Shown: positions 28,010 through 36,724 of the stretch, one piece after another
How positions within the stretch are numbered: the stretch's first letter is position 1
Layout: every line of letters begins with the position of its first letter
Source of the DNA: Chitinophaga sp. LS1
Lineage (GTDB): Bacteria; Bacteroidota; Bacteroidia; Chitinophagales; Chitinophagaceae
Length of the DNA: 64,000 bases
Direction: 5' to 3'
Assembly (NCBI RefSeq): GCF_034274695.1
Contig: NZ_CP128362.1
Span: forward strand, 4,900,501 to 4,964,500
The notes under the pieces: generated by a model
What the model was told of the DNA's origin: nothing
Database searches by the model: none
The model's input: only the letters and a program-made list of their open reading frames with translations
Translations under genes and position numbers: made by a program

Positions 28010-29896
28010 ATGAAAAGAACAGGCTTAATTTTTCTATTAGCTGTAGCTGCCACCATGCAGGGCAATGCGCAATCTGCTGCCCCGATGGCCACTACTGTCA
28101 TGCGATTATGGAAAGACTCATTACAGGAAACCGGCAAAACGCCTCACTGGACTTACGACCAGGGTGTAGTACTGGAAGGCTTTGCAGGCCTCTGGAAAAA
28201 CACCGGTGATGGAAAGTATTTCCAGTTTATCCAGGAGGGCATTGACACGTACATTGACAAGGAAGGTAACATCCGTACTTACAAACAGGATGATTACAAC
28301 ATCGATAACATCAAAAACGGCCGCGCTTTATTGTTGCTGTACAAAGTGACCAATGAAGAGAAATATAAATTGGCTGCTGAAAAACTAAGGGAACAGTTGC
28401 GCAAACAACCCCGTACAAATGCCGGTGGTTTCTGGCACAAGAAGCGCTACCCTTACCAGATGTGGTTAGATGGTTTATATATGGGTGAACCTTTCTATGC
28501 AGAATACGCGGCTTTATTCCACGAGGATACTGCCTTCCGTGATATCACGAGACAATTCGTGCTCATGGAAACAAACAGCCGGGATGCAAAAACAGGATTA
28601 CTCTATCATGCCTATGATGAATCCCGCCAACAGAAATGGGCGGATAAGACCACAGGGCGCTCCCCAAATTTCTGGGGTAGGGCCATGGGTTGGTATGGAA
28701 TGGCGCTCGTAGACGTATTGGAATATTATCCTGCCGGTCATCCGGGCAGAGACAGCCTGTTACAGATCTTACAACGCTATGCAGCAGCTGTAAAGAAATA
28801 CCAGGACCCTGCCAGCGGTGTTTGGTACCAGATCTTAGACAAAGCAGGCAGGAAAGGGAATTACCTTGAAGCCTCTGTAAGCAGTATGTTTGTATACACA
28901 CTGGCCAAAGGGATCCGCTTAGGTTACCTGCCTGAATCCTATTTATCCATCGCAAAAAAAGGGTTCACCGGGATCAATAAACAATTCATTCGTCCTGCTG
29001 CCGAAGGCGGTGTAAACCTCGAAGGTACTGTTAACGTCGGGGGCCTGGGAGGCGATCCTTACCGCGATGGCAGCTATGAATACTACCTGAGTGAAAAGGT
29101 GATCCAGAACGATCCCAAAGGAGTAGGCGCCTATATGCAGGCTGCCAATGAAATAGACCTGCTGGCCATTCCTAAAACAGGCAAAGGGCTCACCATCACC
29201 ATCGATAATTTCTTCAACCATGAAGTAAGAAGCAATGGTACCACCTGGCATTATGTATGGGATGAGATGGATAATGGTGGGTACTCTCTCTGGGGCGAAA
29301 TTTTCCACAACAAAGGTGTGCGTACCGCCATGCTGCCTGCTGCACCCACAGCTGCAAATCTGGCAAAGACCAATATCTTCCTGATCGTAGATCCTGATAC
29401 TGAAAAGGAAACTGCGAAACCTAATTTCATGACGCCTGCTTATGCTGATGTGATCTATGACTGGGTAAAGAAAGGAGGTGTCCTGGTCATCCTGCAAAAC
29501 GACAAAGGTAATTCAGAAATAGAAAAATTCAACACCCTTACAGAGCGCTTCGGTATTCACTTTAATGAAGATAGCCGCAACCATGTAGAAGGAAAGCAAT
29601 TTGAGCAGGGCGCTTTATACCTGCCTGCAGGAAACCCTGTTTTTGCCCGCACAAAGAAAATCTACATCAAAGAGATCTCGACGCTGAAACTCTCGCCACC
29701 CGCTACCTCCATCTTCAATGATAAAGGAGATGTGATCATGGCGGTGGCCAAAGTAGGCAAGGGTGCAGTATTTGCAGTAGGCGATCCCTGGTTCTACAAT
29801 GAATACCTTGATGGTCGCAGACTCTCACCCGATTTTGAAAATTATCAGGCAGCAGCTGATCTGGCAGATTGGATGATTCGGGAGGCAAAGAAATAA
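28010..29896 (+). CDS. GH105 unsaturated rhamnogalacturonyl hydrolase with extra C-terminal domain
   Basis: A 628-residue secreted protein (signal ends ATMQGNAQ). Residues about 25-385 form the GH105 (alpha/alpha)6 barrel: YDQGVVLEGFAGLWKNTGD, NIDNIKNGRALLLLYK and the catalytic-type Asp154 in MWLDGLYMGEPF. YLEASVSSMFVYTLAKGIRLGY and VGGLGGDPYRDGSYEYYLSE follow. GH105 enzymes remove the unsaturated uronic acid left by pectate or rhamnogalacturonan lyases. The remaining 240 residues (from about 390) look like a DUF4350/GATase-like domain (VYDWVKKGGVLVIL-type strand, VFAVGDPWFYNEY) of unknown role. No lyase or KduI/KduD gene for the unsaturated product is in the window. Confidence 0.92.
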   Translation: MKRTGLIFLLAVAATMQGNAQSAAPMATTVMRLWKDSLQETGKTPHWTYDQGVVLEGFAGLWKNTGDGKYFQFIQEGIDTYIDKEGNIRTYKQDDYNIDNIKNGRALLLLYKVTNEEKYKLAAEKLREQLRKQPRTNAGGFWHKKRYPYQMWLDGLYMGEPFYAEYAALFHEDTAFRDITRQFVLMETNSRDAKTGLLYHAYDESRQQKWADKTTGRSPNFWGRAMGWYGMALVDVLEYYPAGHPGRDSLLQILQRYAAAVKKYQDPASGVWYQILDKAGRKGNYLEASVSSMFVYTLAKGIRLGYLPESYLSIAKKGFTGINKQFIRPAAEGGVNLEGTVNVGGLGGDPYRDGSYEYYLSEKVIQNDPKGVGAYMQAANEIDLLAIPKTGKGLTITIDNFFNHEVRSNGTTWHYVWDEMDNGGYSLWGEIFHNKGVRTAMLPAAPTAANLAKTNIFLIVDPDTEKETAKPNFMTPAYADVIYDWVKKGGVLVILQNDKGNSEIEKFNTLTERFGIHFNEDSRNHVEGKQFEQGALYLPAGNPVFARTKKIYIKEISTLKLSPPATSIFNDKGDVIMAVAKVGKGAVFAVGDPWFYNEYLDGRRLSPDFENYQAAADLADWMIREAKK

Positions 29897-29961
29897 TCAT
29901 CCTGGTAACCTGAAATTTTATCTGCATTTCAATCCATACTTCAAATTATCAAACTCATTAT

Positions 29962-31383
29962 ATGCAATTGTCAAAAAATCACGTAGCCCTCCCGGAGCTT
30001 CCTGAAAAGGTACTGCAATTTGGTACCGGCGTGCTTCTCCGTGGTCTCCCTGATTATTTCATAGATAAAGCCAACAAAGCCGGCATTTTCAACGGCCGTA
30101 TTGTCGTGATCAAATCAACTGACAAAGGTGGTACGGATACCTTTGCTGCTCAGGATCATCTCTATACTCAATGTATACAGGGAATCCATGCCGGACAGCG
30201 TATTTCAGAACATGTCATTAATACTTCTATCAGCCGGGTACTCTCCGCAGCATCGCAATGGACTGAGATCCTTGCCTGCGCAGAGAACCCCGATATGGAG
30301 ATCATTATATCCAATACAACCGAAGTCGGTATTAGTCTTACAGATGATGATATTCATGCAAACCCGCCATCTTCTTTCCCCGGAAAATTGCTCGCGTTCT
30401 TATTGAAACGCTACCAGTTTAACCAGCAAGGGATGGTCATCATCCCTACAGAACTCATTCCGGACAATGGTACGAAACTGAAAAATATCGTCCTTGAACA
30501 GGCAAAACGACATCATTTAGAACAACCTTTCATTCACTGGCTGGAAACAGAAAACGACTTCTGTAATTCGCTCGTAGACCGCATTGTACCCGGTGCATTG
30601 CCAAAAGAAGAACAGGCGGCGACAGAGAAACAGCTTGGTTATGAAGACCAACTCATGATCATGTCTGAAGTCTATCGGCTATGGGCAATAGAGACCAATA
30701 GTGAAAAAGTAAAAAAGATACTTTCTTTTGCTAAAGCAGATGAAGGTGTGGTACTCGCACCAAACATCAATGTATTCCGTGAATTGAAGTTGCGCTTATT
30801 GAATGGTACGCACACGCTCACCTGTGGGTTAGCACATCTGGCCGGGTTTGAAACCGTGCGCGAAGCAATGGAGGATGCCGCTTTTGAAGCAGTGATTGCA
30901 GCCCTCATGCAGCATGAAATCGTGCCTGCTATTACTGATATCAATATCCGTGAAGATGCTGCGCATCGCTTTGCTATCAGCGTATTGGACCGCTTCCGCA
31001 ATCCATACATCCAACATCGCTGGCTCAGCATCACCATGCAGTATACGAGCAAAATGAAAATGCGTGTCATTCCCATTCTGAAAAAATACTACCAGCATGT
31101 ACATGAAGTGCCTGCATTACTGGCCATGGGTTTTGCTGCATATCTGCTCACCATGAAGCAGGATATTCAGGATGATCATGCTGCGTACTTCAAAGAAAAA
31201 TGGGCGCAATTATCTCCTGAAGCGCTGGTACAGGAAGTGCTGAAAAATGAAGCCTTATGGGGCGAAGACTTAACCCGATACAAAGGATTCGCACAGGCTG
31301 TTACCGTCATGTTGAATAATTTAATAAATGAAGGAGCCGCTACATTAATCAAACGGGTAGCAGCAGAAACAACCGTGATATGA
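29962..31383 (+). CDS. uxaB: Tagaturonate reductase (altronate oxidoreductase)
   Basis: A 473-residue member of the mannitol dehydrogenase family. It reduces D-tagaturonate to D-altronate with NADH, the second step of galacturonate breakdown. The Rossmann part starts VLQFGTGVLLRGLPDYFIDKA. The family block IIIPTELIPDNG-type (MVIIPTELIPDNGTKLKNIV) follows, then the C-terminal helical domain with FRELKLRLLNGTHTLTCGLAHLAG, where the catalytic lysine and histidine region lies. It begins 65 bases after the GH105 stop with no terminator between, so it probably belongs to the susC operon. It overlaps uxaA by 4 bases. Confidence 0.95.
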   Translation: MQLSKNHVALPELPEKVLQFGTGVLLRGLPDYFIDKANKAGIFNGRIVVIKSTDKGGTDTFAAQDHLYTQCIQGIHAGQRISEHVINTSISRVLSAASQWTEILACAENPDMEIIISNTTEVGISLTDDDIHANPPSSFPGKLLAFLLKRYQFNQQGMVIIPTELIPDNGTKLKNIVLEQAKRHHLEQPFIHWLETENDFCNSLVDRIVPGALPKEEQAATEKQLGYEDQLMIMSEVYRLWAIETNSEKVKKILSFAKADEGVVLAPNINVFRELKLRLLNGTHTLTCGLAHLAGFETVREAMEDAAFEAVIAALMQHEIVPAITDINIREDAAHRFAISVLDRFRNPYIQHRWLSITMQYTSKMKMRVIPILKKYYQHVHEVPALLAMGFAAYLLTMKQDIQDDHAAYFKEKWAQLSPEALVQEVLKNEALWGEDLTRYKGFAQAVTVMLNNLINEGAATLIKRVAAETTVI

Positions 31384-33035
31384 AAAGAAGTATTTTAAAA
31401 GTCCACCCACACGATAATGTAGTGGTGGCACTAACCGACCTGAAGAAAGGAGAAACCGTACAGGATAATGGTCAGTCGTACACGCTGTATGATGACGTAC
31501 CTGCCAAACATAAATTTACGGAAGCAGCCCTTAAAACAGGTGATCCTATCACCATGTATGGCGTACTGGTAGGCAAGGCAAAACAAGATCTGCCTGCGGG
31601 CGCCAGGATAGGCACCAGCAATGTACAACATGCTGCCAGTGATTTTCAGCTGGCGTCACAGCGCAAGACTGCCTGGCATCAACCTGATATTGCACATTGG
31701 AAAGATCGTACTTTCCAGGGGTATCATCGTGCAGATGGTAGCGTGGGCACGGGCAATTACTGGCTCGTGATCCCCATGGTATTCTGCGAAAACAGGAATG
31801 TGGAAGTACTGAAAGAAGCCCTCACAGATGCTTTGGGTTATGGCCGGCCTAAAAAATACGCCGCCTTTGCAAAACAACTGGCTACACAATTCCAGCAGGG
31901 TGCCAGTAAAGAAAGCATTATCGAAACCATCTTCACAGAAAACGAACCCGCTTATCAGCAACCAAAGGTTTTTCCAAATGTAGATGGCATTAAATTCCTC
32001 ACACACGAAGGTGGTTGCGGTGGTATCCGTCAGGATGCACAAACCCTTTGTGGCCTGTTGGCAGGGTATATCACCCATGCAAATGTAGCAGGTGCCACAG
32101 TATTAAGTCTGGGGTGCCAGAATGCACAGATCACTATGCTGCAGGATGAGATCAATAAGCGTTCTCCGGAATTCAGTAAACCTTTATACATCCTCGATCA
32201 GCAAACCATTGGTACAGAACAGGCATTGGTATCTGCTGCCATCAAACAAACCTTTGCGGGTTTGATAGCAGCAAATACAATAGAAAGAAAGCCGGCGCCT
32301 TTAAGCAAACTGACCATCGGTCTTGAATGCGGTGGCTCCGATGGTTTCTCAGGTATTTCTGCGAATCCTGCCATCGGCTATACTTCCGATCTGCTGGTTG
32401 CCTTAGGCGGTAGTGTGATCCTGTCAGAGTTCCCTGAGCTTTGTGGGGTAGAACAGGAGATGAGTGACCGTTGTGTACAGGAGACAGATGCACTGCGCTT
32501 CATAGACCTGATGCGTACTTACGAACGCAGGGCAGAAGATGCCGGTTCTGGTTTTGACATGAACCCTTCACCCGGCAATATCAAGGATGGACTCATCACC
32601 GATGCCATCAAGAGTGCAGGCGCCGCTAAGAAAGGTGGTACATCGCCTGTAGTAGAAGTACTGGATTATCCCCAACAGGTAAAGAAACCGGGCCTCAACC
32701 TCTTATGCACCCCCGGCAATGACGTAGAATCTACCACAGCCGAAGTAGGTGCCGGTGCTACCATCGTTTTGTTCACCACAGGTTTGGGTACGCCTACCGG
32801 CAACCCTGTCACCCCTGTGATCAAATTAAGTAGCAATACAAAGTTGTTTGAAAAAATGCCGGACATCATAGACATCAATACCGGTACGATCATAGATGGG
32901 GACGAGACGATCCAACAGGCAGGGGAGCGGATCCTGGAACATGTGATCCAGGTGGCCAGCGGTACATTGCCCGCAAAATCAGTCCTGAACGGACAGGATG
33001 ATTTCATTCCCTGGAAGAGAGGAGTCTCATTATAA
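31380..33035 (+). CDS. uxaA: Altronate dehydratase
   Basis: A 551-residue enzyme that dehydrates D-altronate to 2-keto-3-deoxy-D-gluconate, third step of the galacturonate route. The N-terminal SAF domain (about 1-95: HPHDNVVVALTDLKKGETV, HKFTEAALKTGDPITMYGVLVG) is followed by the large UxaA catalytic domain (GYHRADGSVGTGNYWLVIP, HEGGCGGIRQDAQTLCGLLAGY, GLECGGSDGFSGISANPAIG, GTPTGNPVTPVIK). Conserved cysteines and histidines for the metal site are present. The start ATG overlaps the uxaB stop (ATGA), a sign of coupled translation. Confidence 0.96.
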   Translation: MKRSILKVHPHDNVVVALTDLKKGETVQDNGQSYTLYDDVPAKHKFTEAALKTGDPITMYGVLVGKAKQDLPAGARIGTSNVQHAASDFQLASQRKTAWHQPDIAHWKDRTFQGYHRADGSVGTGNYWLVIPMVFCENRNVEVLKEALTDALGYGRPKKYAAFAKQLATQFQQGASKESIIETIFTENEPAYQQPKVFPNVDGIKFLTHEGGCGGIRQDAQTLCGLLAGYITHANVAGATVLSLGCQNAQITMLQDEINKRSPEFSKPLYILDQQTIGTEQALVSAAIKQTFAGLIAANTIERKPAPLSKLTIGLECGGSDGFSGISANPAIGYTSDLLVALGGSVILSEFPELCGVEQEMSDRCVQETDALRFIDLMRTYERRAEDAGSGFDMNPSPGNIKDGLITDAIKSAGAAKKGGTSPVVEVLDYPQQVKKPGLNLLCTPGNDVESTTAEVGAGATIVLFTTGLGTPTGNPVTPVIKLSSNTKLFEKMPDIIDINTGTIIDGDETIQQAGERILEHVIQVASGTLPAKSVLNGQDDFIPWKRGVSL

Positions 33036-33056
33036 ACAACATTTTAATCAGTAATA

Positions 33057-34460
33057 ATGAAGCAGTTTTTAGATGAACATTTCCTGTTGAGTACTGCGAC
33101 ATCCAGGAAATTGTATCACGACTATGCAAAGGAGATGCCCGTGATTGATTATCATTGTCACCTGCCACCGGCGCAAATTGCAGCCGATACCGCCTTTGAA
33201 AATATTACACAGGCATGGCTGTATGGCGATCACTATAAGTGGAGGGCCATGCGTACGAATGGCGTGCATGAGAGCTATTGTACAGGTGACCGTTCGGACT
33301 GGGAGAAATTTGAAAAGTGGGCGGCAACAGTGCCTTATACCTTACGTAATCCCCTGTATCACTGGACGCACCTGGAATTACAACGTTATTTCGGCGTCAA
33401 TGAAATATTGAATACATCATCGGCACCAGCTATTTATGCTACCTGCAATGAGCTGTTGCAAACAAAAGAATATACCACCCGCAACCTGCTACGCAAAATG
33501 AAAGTAGCGCTGGTATGTACGACCGATGATCCTGCAGATACACTGGAATATCACAGACAACTAAAAGAGGACGGTTTTGAAATTCCTATTCTGCCTGCGT
33601 TCCGTCCGGATCAGGCAATGAATGTAGATGATCCTGCAAAATATAATGCGTATCTCCAAAAGCTGGAACAGGCTGCGGATACAAGTATTTCCACTTACCA
33701 GGATCTGCTTACAGCGCTTAAAAGCAGGCACGATTTCTTTGCAGGGATGGGGTGTTCTGTGTCAGACCATGGTATAGAGGAAATCTATGCAGATGATTAT
33801 TCAGATACAGAGATCAATAACATCTTTACGAAAGTAAGAAGTGGTCAACAACTGACCTTGTCCGAAATCCGTCAGATCAAATCTGCCTTATTAGTACAAC
33901 TGGCTATCTGGGATTGGGAGAAAGGCTGGGTACAGCAATATCATCTCGGTGCGTTGCGCAATAACAATTCCCGCATGATGCGCCAGTTAGGTCCTGATAC
34001 TGGTTGGGATTCCATCGGCGATTTCTCCCAGGCGAGGGCGTTGGCTAAATTCCTGGATAGATTGGATAGCCAGGATCAGTTGGCAAAAACAATTCTCTAT
34101 AACCTGAATCCTTCAGATAATGAATTGCTGGCTACCATGATTGGAAACTTCAATGATGGGTCAGTAGCAGGGAAGGTGCAGTTTGGTTCTGCATGGTGGT
34201 TCTTAGATCAGAAGGATGGAATGATCAGGCAAATCAATGCATTGTCCAATATGGGGTTACTAAGCCGTTTTGTAGGGATGCTAACTGATTCGAGGAGTTT
34301 CCTTTCTTATCCAAGACATGAATATTTCCGTCGTATCGTTTGCGAGTTGTTTGGGCAGGAGATAGAGAATGGGGAATTACCAAATGATGTGGAGTGGGTA
34401 GGGAAGGTGATACAGGATATTTGTTTTTACAATGCACAGCAATATTTCAATTGGAAATAA
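33057..34460 (+). CDS. uxaC: Glucuronate/galacturonate isomerase
   Basis: A 467-residue amidohydrolase-fold enzyme that isomerises D-galacturonate to D-tagaturonate (and glucuronate to fructuronate), the entry step of the pathway. Seen: the metal-type motif VIDYHCHLPPAQIA, RAMRTNGV, VALVCTTDDPADTLEYH, FAGMGCSVSDHGIE and the late block FVGMLTDSRSFLSYPRHEYFRRI. It is the last gene of the operon. A hairpin (34524-34551) follows. KDG kinase and KDPG aldolase, needed to finish the pathway, are not in the window. Confidence 0.96.
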   Translation: MKQFLDEHFLLSTATSRKLYHDYAKEMPVIDYHCHLPPAQIAADTAFENITQAWLYGDHYKWRAMRTNGVHESYCTGDRSDWEKFEKWAATVPYTLRNPLYHWTHLELQRYFGVNEILNTSSAPAIYATCNELLQTKEYTTRNLLRKMKVALVCTTDDPADTLEYHRQLKEDGFEIPILPAFRPDQAMNVDDPAKYNAYLQKLEQAADTSISTYQDLLTALKSRHDFFAGMGCSVSDHGIEEIYADDYSDTEINNIFTKVRSGQQLTLSEIRQIKSALLVQLAIWDWEKGWVQQYHLGALRNNNSRMMRQLGPDTGWDSIGDFSQARALAKFLDRLDSQDQLAKTILYNLNPSDNELLATMIGNFNDGSVAGKVQFGSAWWFLDQKDGMIRQINALSNMGLLSRFVGMLTDSRSFLSYPRHEYFRRIVCELFGQEIENGELPNDVEWVGKVIQDICFYNAQQYFNWK

Positions 34461-34465
34461 AACAT

Positions 34466-34520
34466 TCATGAAAAGGGGAATTCACCAACGAGGATGAACC
34501 CTGTTTTTAGGGAAAAAAAC
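34466..34520 (-). repeat. Solo copy of the dispersed ~54-bp intergenic element
   Basis: Read on the minus strand this stretch runs GTTTTTTTCCC..., TTCATCCTCGTTGGTGAATT, CCCCTTTTCATGAA. It aligns along its whole length with the units at 46291-46652 and 50953-51046. It starts 5 bases after the uxaC stop. Confidence 0.75.
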
Positions 34521-34523
34521 ACA

Positions 34524-34551
34524 TCCCGGTGACAACAGGGCGTCACCGGGA
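34524..34551 (+). terminator. Hairpin after uxaC, probable terminator
   Basis: TCCCGGTGAC and GTCACCGGGA form a perfect 10-bp stem with an 8-base loop; the tail TTCTCCTTC is only partly U-rich. Confidence 0.6.
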
Positions 34552-34582
34552 TTCTCCTTCGCTGCAAGCAATCTTATTTTAT

Positions 34583-34876
34583 GATAACAACCCGCGCTCA
34601 TATCCGCGGATCGGGCAATTTAACCCCGCCATTACAGCGGGTCGTTCATCCTGACTAACCACTAACCAAACATTATTTATGATAACAACCCGCGCTCATA
34701 TCCGCGGATCGGGCAATTTAACCCCGCCATTACAGCGGGTCGTTCATCCTGACTAACCACTAACCAAACATTATTTATGATAACAACCCGCGCTCATATC
34801 CGCGGATCGGGCAATTTAACCCCGCCATTACAGCGGGTCGTTCAACCTGACTAACCACTAACCAAACATTATTTAT
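34583..34876. repeat. 98-bp tandem repeat, three copies, derived from the 3' end of the old yellow enzyme gene
   Basis: Copies start at 34583, 34681 and 34779 and are nearly identical (one visible substitution near the end of copy 3). A fourth, diverged copy in phase at 34877 is the coding 3' end of the minus-strand gene 34873-35886. On the minus strand each copy repeats GGTTAGTGG, TTGAACGACC, CGGGGTTAAATTG, CCGCGGAT and TTATCATAA; the gene version reads GGTTAGCGG, TTGAACAGCC, CGGGGTAAAATTG, CCGCGGAT and TTATCATAA. Each copy contains a CCCGC/GCGGG hairpin and the palindrome TCCGCGGA. Confidence 0.92.
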
Positions 34877-35886
34877 GATAAACAATCCGCGATCATCCGC
34901 GGACCGGACAATTTTACCCCGCTGCTACAAGGCTGTTCAAATGCAACAAAATCCGCTAACCCACTCCGCAAAGTATCCTCTGCTTTCAGTGCATCGAAAT
35001 TCCCATTTAGTATCAGCGGGCCATTAAACCTCGCTCTGATTCCTGCCAGCAATATCGCTGGTATCTCCGGCTCTCCTAAACTATGCCCATCTACAATGTG
35101 TATATATGAAAGTGAAAACGTATCCAACGCATCTACTAAATATTCATAAGTCGTATTAATCTGTCCGTGATGTTGCAGATCATTCACCTTACTATAAGGA
35201 GACAACCTGATCCCTGTCCTGTCTTTTCCAATCGCTGCACTCACCGCAGCCACCGTTTCCAGAATAAACCGTACCCTGTTCGGAATAGTCCCACCATACT
35301 TATCGGTACGCTGGTTTGTATCAGGATGAAGAAACTGCTCCATCAGGTACCCATTCGCCGCATGCAGTTCCACACCATCAAAACCTGCTTCAATCGCTTG
35401 TTTCGCGGCCTTTACATGTAGCTGCACCATTTCCTGAACTTCAGCTGTACTCATTGCCCTTGGCGTACCATAAGGTTGATAACCAGCCGCTGTCCAGATT
35501 TGTCCATTGGCGGCAATTGCCGAAGGTGCTACGATCCTCGTCTTTGCCGGCATATTTGCAGGATGAGAGATCCTGCCCGTATGCATGATTTGCAGGAAGA
35601 TCTTACCGCCATTTGCATGAACGGCTTCCGTCACCTTTTTCCAACCCGCTACCTGTGCTTTGCTATAAATGCCCGGCATATGTGCATGCCCCATTCCGCT
35701 TTCCACAGGGCTGGTGCCCTCTGCTATAATAAGTCCGGCGCCTGCCCGATGGCTGTAATACTCCACCATCAGCTCATTTGGCACCCCATCATTGACGCGG
35801 CGCTTGGTTACAGCCGGCGCCATCACGACTTTATTAGAAAGGGCGTATTTGCCTATAGTTGCCTGTGTTAATAATGCTGGATACAT
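34873..35886 (-). CDS. Old yellow enzyme family NADH:flavin oxidoreductase, short C-terminus
   Basis: A 337-residue FMN-dependent ene-reductase-type protein. Motifs: NKVVMAPAVTKRRVND near the start, GLIIAEGTSPVESG, FLQIMHTGRISHP (active-site His pair region), AIEAGFDGVELHAANGYLMEQFLHP, NQRTDKYGG and NRVRFILETV. The barrel ends PLILNGNFDALKAEDTLRSGLADFVAF. After this, members usually continue for 20-40 residues with a (Y/F)xGG..GYTDYP tail. Here a different 22-residue end (EQPCSS...MIADCLS) stops the protein early, and exactly this end is repeated downstream. Activity may be altered. Transcribed after the TetR gene, 36 bases away, as in many OYE/TetR pairs. Confidence 0.9.
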   Translation of the reverse strand: MYPALLTQATIGKYALSNKVVMAPAVTKRRVNDGVPNELMVEYYSHRAGAGLIIAEGTSPVESGMGHAHMPGIYSKAQVAGWKKVTEAVHANGGKIFLQIMHTGRISHPANMPAKTRIVAPSAIAANGQIWTAAGYQPYGTPRAMSTAEVQEMVQLHVKAAKQAIEAGFDGVELHAANGYLMEQFLHPDTNQRTDKYGGTIPNRVRFILETVAAVSAAIGKDRTGIRLSPYSKVNDLQHHGQINTTYEYLVDALDTFSLSYIHIVDGHSLGEPEIPAILLAGIRARFNGPLILNGNFDALKAEDTLRSGLADFVAFEQPCSSGVKLSGPRMIADCLS

Positions 35887-35922
35887 ATTAGAATGATCGT
35901 TCTGGAAATGGTCAAAAAATTT

Positions 35923-36495
35923 TTACTTTCTAATGCTACTTAAAATATGATCAGTCAACTGATCAACCAACTGTTTATCATTGAATAATACATCCATCAT
36001 CCACAGTGAGCTAAAGCTGCTGTACAGGAAGCGGGCCATTACACCCGGGTCTTTATCCGCAGGAATTTCTCCCATCTGTTTTGCCTTTTCAAGCAATTCC
36101 TGCAATACAAAGATCAGTTCCAATGCCTGGTTCTTAACAAGATCTTTGATACCCTGGTCCATAGATGCCAGTTCAAAGGAAGTCTTTACCATCAGGCAGG
36201 TCTGGCCTTCTTTTCTGTTTGCAATGGCTTTGCGTACAATGTGTTCAACAGCGGCAATCGGGGAGCATACCTGGCAGCATTGCTTGTAATCTTTCAACGC
36301 CTGTTTGGCGTAGTTAGAGAGACATTGCTGGAACAGCGCATGCTTGTCGCCGTAAGTATCATATATAGAGGCCCTGTTCAGTTGCATGCCATCCACAAGG
36401 TCTTGCATAGAAGTCGCGTTGTACCCCTTTTGCCAAAAGAGGTCTCTTGCTTTTTCCAGCCTTTCTTCAGGATCGAATGCTTTGTTACGTGCCAT
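35923..36495 (-). CDS. TetR/AcrR-family repressor
   Basis: A 190-residue regulator beginning MARNKAFDPEERLEKARDLF; a longer in-frame start at 36570 would include the promoter, so 36495 is chosen. The N-terminal HTH is clear (FWQKGYNATSMQDLVDGM, LNRASIYDTYGDKHALF). The C-terminal ligand domain has a cysteine cluster (YKQCCQVCSPIAA, GQTCLM), which may sense electrophiles or redox state; that is inference. It heads a two-gene operon with the old yellow enzyme, the usual target of such repressors. Confidence 0.93.
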   Translation of the reverse strand: MARNKAFDPEERLEKARDLFWQKGYNATSMQDLVDGMQLNRASIYDTYGDKHALFQQCLSNYAKQALKDYKQCCQVCSPIAAVEHIVRKAIANRKEGQTCLMVKTSFELASMDQGIKDLVKNQALELIFVLQELLEKAKQMGEIPADKDPGVMARFLYSSFSSLWMMDVLFNDKQLVDQLTDHILSSIRK

Positions 36496-36502
36496 GATGG
36501 TA

Positions 36503-36534
36503 CAAAAATATAATTTCAGAATGAATGTTCCAAA
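36503..36534 (-). promoter_or_regulatory. Bacteroidota-type promoter of the TetR/OYE operon
   Basis: On the minus strand TTTG (36534-36531), a 20-base spacer and TATTTTTG (36510-36503) match both elements. Only 7 bases separate it from the ATG, so the mRNA should be nearly leaderless. Confidence 0.75.
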
Positions 36535-36724
36535 TAAAAAAAGACGACTGTTCCATATTTGTAGAAACACGTCTACAATTGTTTGATAATCATTATGGTA
36601 GAGGTTGTATTATGAAAATCCTCTCCCAGCAAGGCATTGGAGTGGTTAATAGAACCTTCTGTCGGCAGTGGCCCCTTTTTTGCCTCTTCCCATGTAATAA
36701 TTGTTGAACCTAAAAAAGTTAGAC

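Noticed and set aside
34583..34876. REP or insertion-sequence ends
   Set aside because: No transposase frame or target duplication is present, and the unit aligns with the end of the adjacent gene, which explains it better.
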